Assembly (NCBI RefSeq): GCF_900007165.1
Contig: NZ_CYGY02000030.1
Span: 227,968 to 291,967, forward strand
Direction of reading: 5' to 3'
DNA from: Paraburkholderia piptadeniae
Lineage (GTDB): Bacteria; Pseudomonadota; Gammaproteobacteria; Burkholderiales; Burkholderiaceae
DNA: 64,000 nt
Positions 35,562-43,067 of this stretch are shown here, in pieces. A model generated the notes under the pieces. That model ran no database searches and was not told where the DNA came from. It was given only the letters and a program-made list of their open reading frames with translations. Position 1 is the stretch's first letter, and each line of letters opens with the position of its first letter. The position numbers and the translations under genes were made by a program.

Positions 35562-38500
35562 TTACCCGTGCCGCAAATCGAGCGTGAACGGAAATTCCAG
35601 GCTGCGCGGCGGCGCTTCCACGACGAGCGGACCGGGCGTATGGCCCATCGTGAAGAAGCGCGCGCGACGCCTGCTTTCCGCTTCGTATGCATTCACCGGG
35701 AACGTCTGGTAATTGCGCCCGCCCGGATGAGCGACATGATACTGACATCCGCCGATCGAACGCCCCGTCCACGTATCGACGATATCGAATGTCAGCGGTG
35801 CGTGCACGCCTATCGTAGGATGCAGCGACGATGGCTGCTGCCATGCGCGAAAGCGCACGCCCGCGACGAATTCGCTGACGCGCCCCGTCGGCTGCAGCGG
35901 CAGCGGCACGCCGTTTACGGCCACCCGATGACGGTTGTCGTTCAGGCCCAGCACCTTCACTTCGAGCCGCTCCACCGACGAATCCACATAGCGCACCGTC
36001 GCGCCCGCCGAGCCCTCCTCGCCCATCACGTGCCACGGTTCCAGCGCGCCGCTGATCGTCAGCGCGATACCGTTCGCGTGCATCTCGCCGATGGCCGGAA
36101 AGCGGAACGCGAAGTGCGGCGCGAACCATTCGCTGTCGAACGCATAGCCCGCGTCACGCAGATCGTCTAGCACGTCGTCGAAATCCATCTGAACGAATGT
36201 GCCGAGCAGGAAGCGGTCGTGCAGCTCGGTGCCCCAGCGCGTGAGCCGCGCCGTGTACGGCGTTTTCCAGAACCTCGCGACGAGCGCGCGCAACAGCAGT
36301 TGCTGCACGAGGCTCATGCGCGCATGCGGCGGCATTTCGAAGCCGCGCAGTTCGAGCAGGCCGAGACGCCCCGTCGGGCCATCGGGCGAATAGAGCTTGT
36401 CGATGCAGAACTCGGCGCGGTGCGTGTTGCCCGTCACGTCGATCAGGATGTTGCGCAGCGCGCGGTCGATCATCCACGGAGGCAGCCGATCGCTTCCGGC
36501 GTTGTCCCCACTGCCGCCGAGCCGGTCGACCTGTCGTTGCAGTTCGTCGAACGCGAGTTCGAGCTCGTAGACCTGATCGTTGCGCGCTTCGTCGACGCGC
36601 GGCGCCTGGCTCGTCGGTCCGATGAAAAGCCCTGAAAACAGATACGACAGCGACGGATGGTTGTGCCAGTACGCGACGAGGCTCGCGAGCAGTTCGGGGC
36701 GGCGCAGGAACGGACTGTCGGCGGGCGTCGCGCCGCCGAGCACGAAGTGATTGCCACCGCCCGTGCCCGCGTGGCGGCCGTCTAGCATGAACTTCTCGGT
36801 GCTCAGATACGACTCGTGCGCGGCCTTGTACAGGAACTCGGTGTGATCGACGAGTTCGCCCCAGTTCTTCGCCGGATGGATGTTCACTTCGATCACGCCC
36901 GGATCGGGCGTCACCTGCAGCACGGACAGACGCGGATCGCGCGGCGGCGGATAACCTTCGATGACCACTTGCATCTTCAATTCGGCGGCCGTGGCTTCGA
37001 CGGCGGCCAGCAGATCGAGATAATCGTCGAGCGCCGTGAGCGGCGGCATGAAGACGTGCAGCAGCGCGTGACCGTCGCCGGCGGCATCGGCTTCCGCTTT
37101 CGGTCCCGCCGCGCGCGCGGGATGGCGGGCCTCGACGCACAGCGCGGTGCGAATCACCGACGACGCCGATTCGCCGCGCTCGGGCACGCGGTCCTCTCGC
37201 GCGGCACCTGGCCCGAAGCCGCCCGTGCCCGTTGCACCAACGCTTGCGCCTGCATCACCGCTACGCGCCTGCGCATACGACACGCCCGCATACTGCAACC
37301 TCAATTCCGCCGACGTGCGCAGCGGCGCAGCCTCGGCAAACGGATCACGTGCATGCTGATACGGATAGTCCGCCTTCGTGACCCACGGCAGCGAATCGAG
37401 CGGCAATCTGAGACCCATCGGCGAATCGCCGGGAATCAGGTACATGCGCTCGTCGCGGAAGAACCATGCGCCGCTCGTCCAGCCGCGCGCGCCTGTGCCG
37501 CCATCGGCGCGCGCGAGCGGCAGCACATAGCCCGTCACGCTCGACAGCCCCGCATCGAACACGCGCCGCAGACGCGCGCGCTCCAGTTCGTCGTCGAGAC
37601 GCGAATCGAACGGATCGACATTGACGGGCAAGCGCCGCTCGCGCCACAGGTAGTACCACGTGTCCTCATGGCCCGCGTGAACGTGCTGGCTGTCGACGCC
37701 GAGCTTGTCGGCCAGCAGCGTGATGAAGCGGCGCGCATCGTCCGATGTGTAGCGGCCGGGGCTGCGCTCGTCGGCGAAGAGCGAGGGGTCGTGCCAGCAC
37801 GGCTCGCCGTCCGCGCGCCAGTACAGCGACAGCGCCCAGCGCGGCAACTGCTCGCCCGGATACCATTTCCCCTGCCCGATATGCAGAAAGCCGTTCGCGC
37901 CGTAGTACGCGCGCAGCTTGTCCATTAGCGCGACGGCATAGCCGCGCTTGGTCGGGCCGAGCGCATCGGTGTTCCATTCGGCGGCATCGCGGTCGCGCAC
38001 CGCGACGAAGGTCGGCTCGCCGCCCATCGTCAGGCGCACGTCCATAGCGTCGAGCCGGCTGTCGACGTGCGCGCCCATCGTCAGCACGTCGTCCCACGCG
38101 GCTTCCGTATAGGGCCTCGTCACGCGCGGCGTTTCGAGCACGCGCGTGATCGACATCGCATGCGCGAACTCGACTTCGGACTCGTCGACGGAACCGGAGA
38201 TCGGCGCGGCGCTGCCCGGCTCCGGCGTGCACGCGACGGGGATGTGGCCCTCGCCCGCGAGCAGCCCCGAAGTCGGATCGAAACCGATCCAGCCCGCGCC
38301 CGGCAGGAAGACTTCGCACCACGCGTGCAGATCGGTGAAGTCGTATTCAGTGCCGCTCGGGCCATCGAGCGACTTCACATCGGGCGCGAGCTGCAGCAGA
38401 TAACCCGATACGAAACGCGCGGCGAGCCCCAGCTGACGCAGCGTCTCGACCAGCAGCCAGCCGGAATCTCGGCACGAGCCTGACGCGTTGACGAGCGTTT

Positions 38501-39011
38501 CCTCGGGCGTCTGCACGCCCGGCTCCATCCGGATCAGATAGCGTATCTCGCGTTGCAGCCGCTGGTTCAGATCGACGAGAAAGTCGCTCGTGCGGCGCGG
38601 CGAGCGATCGATGCTCGCGACGAACTCCGCGAAGCGCGGCGTCATCTCGCGCTTGACGCGATAGGGCGCAAGCTCCGCGGCCAGCTCGGGCTCATACTCG
38701 AAGGGGAATTGCTCGGCGGCAGGTTCGAGAAAGAAATCGAACGGGTTGTAGACGGCCATCTCCGCGACGAGATCGACCGTGATCTTGAACTCCGGCGTGC
38801 GCTCGGGAAAGACGAGCCGCGCCTGATAGTTCGCGAACGCATCCTGCTGCCAGTTGATGAAGTGCTCTTCGGGCTCGACGCGCATCGAATATGACAGGAT
38901 CGGCGTGCGGCAATGCGGCGCCGGGCGCAGCCGCACGACTTGCGGCGACAGTCCGACGAGCCGGTCATAGCGGTAGTGCGTGACATGGTTCAACGCGACA
39001 CGTATGGACAC
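35562..39011 (-). CDS. Large transglutaminase-like protein with DUF2126 domain (module 2)
   Basis: A 1149-residue protein. Residues about 1-250 are a transglutaminase-like unit (start MSIRVALNHVTHYRYDR; triad Cys180 in ASGSCRDSGW, His229 in DLHAWCEV, Asp245 in GFDPTSGL). The rest is DUF2126, with DVRLTMGGEPTFV, NIHPAKNWGELVDHTEFLY, TGGGNHFVLGG and RNILIDVTGNTHRAEFCIDKLYSPDG; this resembles a glutamine-synthetase or carboxylate-amine-ligase type fold, as proposed for the family, though I cannot verify that. GTG 39011 has CAGGAG upstream and gives the family N terminus. First gene of module 2. Residues about 595-640 are a low-complexity linker. Function unknown. Confidence 0.92.
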   Translation of the reverse strand: MSIRVALNHVTHYRYDRLVGLSPQVVRLRPAPHCRTPILSYSMRVEPEEHFINWQQDAFANYQARLVFPERTPEFKITVDLVAEMAVYNPFDFFLEPAAEQFPFEYEPELAAELAPYRVKREMTPRFAEFVASIDRSPRRTSDFLVDLNQRLQREIRYLIRMEPGVQTPEETLVNASGSCRDSGWLLVETLRQLGLAARFVSGYLLQLAPDVKSLDGPSGTEYDFTDLHAWCEVFLPGAGWIGFDPTSGLLAGEGHIPVACTPEPGSAAPISGSVDESEVEFAHAMSITRVLETPRVTRPYTEAAWDDVLTMGAHVDSRLDAMDVRLTMGGEPTFVAVRDRDAAEWNTDALGPTKRGYAVALMDKLRAYYGANGFLHIGQGKWYPGEQLPRWALSLYWRADGEPCWHDPSLFADERSPGRYTSDDARRFITLLADKLGVDSQHVHAGHEDTWYYLWRERRLPVNVDPFDSRLDDELERARLRRVFDAGLSSVTGYVLPLARADGGTGARGWTSGAWFFRDERMYLIPGDSPMGLRLPLDSLPWVTKADYPYQHARDPFAEAAPLRTSAELRLQYAGVSYAQARSGDAGASVGATGTGGFGPGAAREDRVPERGESASSVIRTALCVEARHPARAAGPKAEADAAGDGHALLHVFMPPLTALDDYLDLLAAVEATAAELKMQVVIEGYPPPRDPRLSVLQVTPDPGVIEVNIHPAKNWGELVDHTEFLYKAAHESYLSTEKFMLDGRHAGTGGGNHFVLGGATPADSPFLRRPELLASLVAYWHNHPSLSYLFSGLFIGPTSQAPRVDEARNDQVYELELAFDELQRQVDRLGGSGDNAGSDRLPPWMIDRALRNILIDVTGNTHRAEFCIDKLYSPDGPTGRLGLLELRGFEMPPHARMSLVQQLLLRALVARFWKTPYTARLTRWGTELHDRFLLGTFVQMDFDDVLDDLRDAGYAFDSEWFAPHFAFRFPAIGEMHANGIALTISGALEPWHVMGEEGSAGATVRYVDSSVERLEVKVLGLNDNRHRVAVNGVPLPLQPTGRVSEFVAGVRFRAWQQPSSLHPTIGVHAPLTFDIVDTWTGRSIGGCQYHVAHPGGRNYQTFPVNAYEAESRRRARFFTMGHTPGPLVVEAPPRSLEFPFTLDLRHG

Positions 39012-39343
39012 TCCGGACTCCTGGCGAGAAGGGGCAGCCGCGAAAAGCAAGCTTCATGCCGTTGGTCGGCCGAAGCGTCGCCGCGAAGTGACGCTGGTAC
39101 TGCGCTTGCATCGAACGCGTCGTCACATCATCGCTGCATGCCTCGACAAACGACACGGCCGCGTTGCATGCCCGTTCATGCGCACCATGGCGGCGCATGA
39201 GCGAAGCGAACGCGCACGCAATGTGCGCAAGCTCATCGACGTTATAGCGAAGCGGCATGAACATTGCGGGACCGCTCGCGCGCCGCCGCATGCCGCGCGT
39301 TGCACAGCGGTAGGTCATCACTTTCACATCAAAGGTCGAGGCG
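39012..39343. other. 332-bp divergent intergenic region
   Basis: It separates the minus-strand module 2 from the plus-strand zinc-peptidase gene, so it should contain both promoters. No operator or hairpin stood out, and the short frames here have no recognisable motifs. Confidence 0.5.
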
Positions 39344-40408
39344 ATGAAAGCGTTTCACTGCAATCGATGCGACCAGCGCGTGTTCTTCGAGAACGTGCTG
39401 TGCGAGCGTTGCGAGGCGCTACTCGGCTACGTGCCCGAACTCGGCGAAATCAGCGCATTCGAAGACGCGGGCGTTGGCCAGTGGCGCAGCCTGCACCCCG
39501 ACGCGAAAGGCGCGCTGTACCGCCAGTGCCACAACTACGCGGTCGAGAACGTCTGCAACTGGATGATGCCCGCCGACGACCCCGACACGCTATGCCGCTC
39601 ATGCCGCCTCACGCGCACGATTCCGAATCTCGCCGAGCCGAACAACCGGCTCTACTGGTATCGGCTGGAGACGGCGAAGCGGCGGCTGCTCTACACGCTC
39701 GCCGCGCTTGGCCTCGCGATCGAATCGCGCCAGGCCGACCCGGAGAACGGACTCGAATTCGATTTCCTCGAAAACATCGACGAAGCTGCGCCCGTGATGA
39801 CGGGTCACGACAACGGCCGCATTACATTGAATGTCGCCGAAGCCGACGACGCGCACCGCGAAAAAGTCCGCACCGACATGCGCGAGCCGTATCGGACGCT
39901 GCTCGGGCACTTTCGTCACGAGTCGGGGCATTACTACTTCGAAAAGCTGATTGCGGGCACGCGCTGGCTCAAGCCGTTTCGCGAGCGATTCGGCGACGAG
40001 CAGGCCGACTACGGCGAGGCGCTCGACGCGTACTATCGCGACGGCCCGCCCGCCGAATGGGAGACGCGCTGCATCAGCGCGTACGCGACGATGCACCCGT
40101 GGGAAGACTGGGCAGAGACGTGGGCGCACTACCTGCTGATCGTCGATGTGCTCGACACGTCGACGGCATACGGGCTCGCGCTCTTGCCGCCCGCGTCGAA
40201 CGAGCCGCGGCTCACTGACCAGACGCCCGTCGAGGAAGCCAGCTTCGATAATCTGATGAAGCGCTGGTTTCCTTTGACGGATGCGCTGAACAGCCTGAAC
40301 CGCAGCCTCGGCATGCCCGACGGGTATCCGTTCACGCTCGCGCCGCCCGTCGTCGACAAGCTGCGTTTCGTGCATCGCGTGATCGCGCAGGCGTCCGCGC
40401 GCAAGTAG
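39344..40408 (+). CDS. Putative zinc-binding metallopeptidase with N-terminal zinc ribbon
   Basis: A 354-residue soluble protein. A zinc-ribbon-like start has CNRCDQRVF (Cys6, Cys9) and CERC (Cys20, Cys23); a second cysteine set is Cys71, Cys84 and Cys87. The peptidase motif is HESGH (His192-Glu193, His196) in GHFRHESGHYYFE, followed by the conserved block AYATMHPWEDWAETWAHYL. This matches the uncharacterised Peptidase_Mx family of predicted zinc peptidases. Divergent from module 2; relatives are often encoded beside transglutaminase/ATP-grasp genes, so it may process the same peptides. That link is inference. Confidence 0.88.
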   Translation: MKAFHCNRCDQRVFFENVLCERCEALLGYVPELGEISAFEDAGVGQWRSLHPDAKGALYRQCHNYAVENVCNWMMPADDPDTLCRSCRLTRTIPNLAEPNNRLYWYRLETAKRRLLYTLAALGLAIESRQADPENGLEFDFLENIDEAAPVMTGHDNGRITLNVAEADDAHREKVRTDMREPYRTLLGHFRHESGHYYFEKLIAGTRWLKPFRERFGDEQADYGEALDAYYRDGPPAEWETRCISAYATMHPWEDWAETWAHYLLIVDVLDTSTAYGLALLPPASNEPRLTDQTPVEEASFDNLMKRWFPLTDALNSLNRSLGMPDGYPFTLAPPVVDKLRFVHRVIAQASARK

Positions 40409-40462
40409 CCGCGCCGACGTCCGAACGATCGTGCGCCGGCGCGCGAGCACCGTCACTCGCCG

Positions 40463-40882
40463 TCACTTCTTCTGCAACAGCGCCTTCAGCTCCTCGACGT
40501 TTTCTTCGACCCGCTTCGCGATCACCGTGTACGAGTCGGCCTGCGTGCGATACGCGGCTTGCGTCAACTGCTGCATGTCGGCCAGCGCCTTGTGCAGCGC
40601 CTGCTGAACGAGCTCCGCCGTTTGCGCCGACGGCATGCCGCCCGTGGCCGCCTGCTTCTGCACGACCTCCTGGAGTTCCGTCAGCGTCGAGCGCAGCATT
40701 TCGGCCTGCTTTTGCGCGAGCGACTGCATGCCTTGCACGGCCGTCTGATTCGCGGCGATCAGCGCCTCGACGTCCTTACGGCGCGCTTCCATCACGGCGG
40801 GCACGTCGAATCCGGGCAGCTTGAACTGTTCGAATAACTTGTTGAATTCGGCGAACGGATTGGCGGCGTCAAAGGGTTCCAT
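40463..40882 (-). CDS. Phasin-family protein
   Basis: A 139-residue, mostly helical protein: MEPFDAANPFAEFNKLFEQFKLPGF, then AVMEARRKDVEALIAANQTAVQGMQSLAQKQ, and a Gln/Ala-rich coiled region to the C-terminal LLQKK. This pattern is typical of phasins, which coat polyhydroxyalkanoate granules. ATG 40882 has AAGGAGAT upstream; a longer frame to 40942 adds an Arg-rich segment. It is convergent with the zinc-peptidase gene. No PHA synthase gene is in the window. A role other than granule coating is possible, because Burkholderia carry several phasins. Confidence 0.85.
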   Translation of the reverse strand: MEPFDAANPFAEFNKLFEQFKLPGFDVPAVMEARRKDVEALIAANQTAVQGMQSLAQKQAEMLRSTLTELQEVVQKQAATGGMPSAQTAELVQQALHKALADMQQLTQAAYRTQADSYTVIAKRVEENVEELKALLQKK

Positions 40883-41115
40883 GCTCGATCTCCTTGGGGC
40901 GCGTCGATGGGGGAAATATGCCGCTCGCGCTCGAGCGTGCACACGGCTCGATCATGCCCGTTAATGCCGCGACCTGCCAGCGAACGGCAGGTTTATCCGT
41001 CTCTGGCCGCAAGACGGATGGATGCGTGTGCGCCGCGCGCTGCTGCGATGCAGAACGCCGGGGCCATTTTCTGCCCCGTCCCTGCGTGATCGACGCATGC
41101 TCCGCCCCCGATTCG

Positions 41116-41130
41116 TATCACGTTGTGATG
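41116..41130. promoter_or_regulatory. Candidate operator TATCA-N5-TGATG
   Basis: TATCACGTTGTGATG, an inverted repeat about 200 bp upstream of the HPP gene. It shares the pattern TATCA-N5-TGATA with the site at 42570-42584 before the MarR-type gene. Confidence 0.45.
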
Positions 41131-41215
41131 CAGTCCGACCAGGCGCTCGATGCGGGTTTTCCCTGCATTCGCGGGCCCCGCCGAGGCCCGCCAGTACGGC
41201 GAAAGCGCGGATTTA

Positions 41216-41230
41216 TATCACATTGGCATA
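41216..41230. promoter_or_regulatory. Candidate operator TATCA-N5-GCATA
   Basis: TATCACATTGGCATA, a second, weaker copy of the same pattern about 90 bp before the HPP gene. Confidence 0.35.
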
Positions 41231-41320
41231 TATCCATGACCACAAGTTGTTTCCTTTCTGAGGGGTTTTCCCTTAACGTACGCCTGCCTCGCTCCCAACC
41301 AACAACCACAGAACAACACC

Positions 41321-42496
41321 TTGACCAGTTCCCCTTTTTTCCGCTGGCTGGCGCGTTTTTATCCGGCCGCGATGAACGTCAAATGGCCAGAGCGCATGCG
41401 CTCGGCGCTCGGCGCGCTGATCGGCATCGCCTTCACGGGCGGCAGCATGCATCTGCTGCTCGGCCCGAACGCGAGCATTCCGATGCTGGTCGCGCCGATG
41501 GGCGCGTCCGCCGTGCTGTTGTTCGGCGTGCCGGCTAGTCCGCTTGCGCAGCCGTGGTCGATCATCGGCGGGAACCTCGTGTCGGCGACGGTGGGCGTCG
41601 CGTGCGCGACGTTCATCTCCGATCCCGTCGCAGCGGCGGCATTGGCCGTGGCCATGGCAATCGCGGCGATGTTCGCGCTGCGCTGCGTGCACCCGCCGTC
41701 AGGCGCCGTTGCGCTGACGGCCGTGCTCGGCGGCCCCGCGATTCACGCGCTCGGCTTTCGTTTCGTGCTCGAGCCGATCCTGATCCAGTCGGCGGCGCTG
41801 CTCGGCGCGGCGCTCGTCTATCACGCCGTAACGGGCCACCGCTATCCGCACGCGGCGTCGCGCGCGACGCCCGCCACGCCGCAAGCGCCCGTCTCGGGCA
41901 ACAACATCACGCGCGCCGACCTCGAAGCCGTGCTGAACCGGCGCGGCGAGCTGCTCGACATCGATCCCGACGACCTCGAAACGCTGTTCCGCGAAACGCA
42001 GTTGCAGGCCTACACCCGCACGTTCAGCGAACTGGCGTGCCGCGACGTGATGTCGACGCCCGTCGTCAGCATCACGCCCGACACGACGCTGCGCGCGGCA
42101 GCCGATCTGTTGCAGCGCCATTCGATCAAGGCGCTGCCCGTTATCGACAAACGCCAGCACGTGGTCGGCATCGTCACGCGCGCGGATCTCGCGAACAAGC
42201 CCAAAACGGCCGATCTGCGCCTGATGGACACGATTGCGGCGCGCTTCTTCAAGCGCGACGCGACGCGCGCGCAGCTCGTGAGCACCGTGATGACGACGCA
42301 CGTGCGCACGGTCGCGACGGGCACGCCCATCGTCGAACTGGTGCCGCTCTTCGCCGACGACGATCATCACCACATTCCCGTCATCGACACGCATGACAGG
42401 CTGGTCGGCATCATTACCCAATCCGATCTGATCGCGGGTCTCTATCGGCAGACCCAGATGCAGGCCGAGGCGCAACAGCGCCCCGCCGCCGCGTGA
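41321..42496 (+). CDS. HPP-family membrane protein with two CBS domains
   Basis: A 391-residue protein. An HPP domain of about four helices covers residues 1-170, with the HPP motif CVHPPSGAVALTAVLGGP (His124-Pro125-Pro126); two CBS domains follow (about 245-305, CRDVMSTPVVSITPDTTL, and about 325-380, VSTVMTTHVRTVATG). HPP proteins are linked to nitrite or other anion transport; CBS pairs usually sense adenosine nucleotides or ionic strength. The TTG start at 41321 is uncertain because no ribosome site is seen; ATG 41372 would remove part of the first helix. It precedes a MarR gene and a ClC channel with similar CBS domains. Confidence 0.88.
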   Translation: MTSSPFFRWLARFYPAAMNVKWPERMRSALGALIGIAFTGGSMHLLLGPNASIPMLVAPMGASAVLLFGVPASPLAQPWSIIGGNLVSATVGVACATFISDPVAAAALAVAMAIAAMFALRCVHPPSGAVALTAVLGGPAIHALGFRFVLEPILIQSAALLGAALVYHAVTGHRYPHAASRATPATPQAPVSGNNITRADLEAVLNRRGELLDIDPDDLETLFRETQLQAYTRTFSELACRDVMSTPVVSITPDTTLRAAADLLQRHSIKALPVIDKRQHVVGIVTRADLANKPKTADLRLMDTIAARFFKRDATRAQLVSTVMTTHVRTVATGTPIVELVPLFADDDHHHIPVIDTHDRLVGIITQSDLIAGLYRQTQMQAEAQQRPAAA

Positions 42497-42569
42497 TGCA
42501 GTTCGCGTAGCGCTTTAAAGCAGCAGCAATATATCTTTTAGTCCGGCGATGCACAGGCATCGCCGGGTA

Positions 42570-42584
42570 TATCATTTTGTGATA
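42570..42584. promoter_or_regulatory. Candidate operator TATCA-N5-TGATA before the MarR gene
   Basis: TATCATTTTGTGATA, a 5-bp inverted repeat with 5-nt centre, 31 nt before the ATG at 42615. It matches the sites at 41116 and 41216. Confidence 0.5.
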
Positions 42585-42614
42585 GATTTTCCGATTCCCC
42601 CTGGCGCGAGCAAG

Positions 42615-43028
42615 ATGAAAGTTCTCACACGCACATTGAACAAAGCGGACTACAAACAGCTATCGGAGTTTCGCTATCAGATGCGGCGCTTCGAGCGCTT
42701 CTCCGAACAGGCCGCGCAGGGCGAGGGCATCACGCCGCTGCAATATCTGTTGCTGCTGCATATCAAGGGCTATCCCGATCGCGAATGGGCGACCATCGGC
42801 GAACTGGCCGAACGACTGCAGGCGCAGCACCACGGCGTCGTCGCGCTGGTGTCGCGCTGCGAGGCGCTCGATCTCGTTAAGCGCAAGATCAGCGAAACCG
42901 ACCGGCGGCAGGTGGAAGTGCATCTTCTGAAAGCTGGAGAAAGGGTGCTCGCGCGCCTCGCCGAACTGCATCGCGCGGAACTGCGCTCGCTCAACGGCGC
43001 GTTCAGCATTCCGCAAATCGACCTTTGA
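42615..43028 (+). CDS. MarR-family transcriptional regulator
   Basis: A 137-residue regulator. The winged helix is visible: LNKADYKQLSEFRYQMRRFERFSEQ, helix-turn-helix ATIGELAERLQAQHHGVVALVSRCEALDLV, wing ISETDRRQVEVHLLKAGERVL. ATG 42615 is the likely start; the frame from 42549 adds 22 residues and overlaps the operator-like site. It lies 118 bp after the HPP gene and 39 bp before the ClC gene, so it probably controls these transport genes and itself through TATCA-N5-TGATA sites. Ligand unknown. Confidence 0.9.
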   Translation: MKVLTRTLNKADYKQLSEFRYQMRRFERFSEQAAQGEGITPLQYLLLLHIKGYPDREWATIGELAERLQAQHHGVVALVSRCEALDLVKRKISETDRRQVEVHLLKAGERVLARLAELHRAELRSLNGAFSIPQIDL

Positions 43029-43067
43029 AAATCGATCTTTAATCCAGCTGAACGCGGCAGTAGACAC

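Larger units (their letters stand above)
40883..41320. other. 438-bp divergent intergenic region with two TATCA-N5-TGAT-like sites
   Basis: It contains the promoters of the phasin gene (minus) and the HPP gene (plus). Two sites at 41116-41130 and 41216-41230 resemble a site upstream of the nearby marR gene. No gene is supported here. Confidence 0.55.

Noticed and set aside
32920..35712. 930-codon plus-strand frame over the fused ATP-grasp/alpha-E gene
   Set aside because: Antisense shadow with Arg/His-rich sequence; the minus-strand protein has clear domain motifs and coupling to its neighbours.
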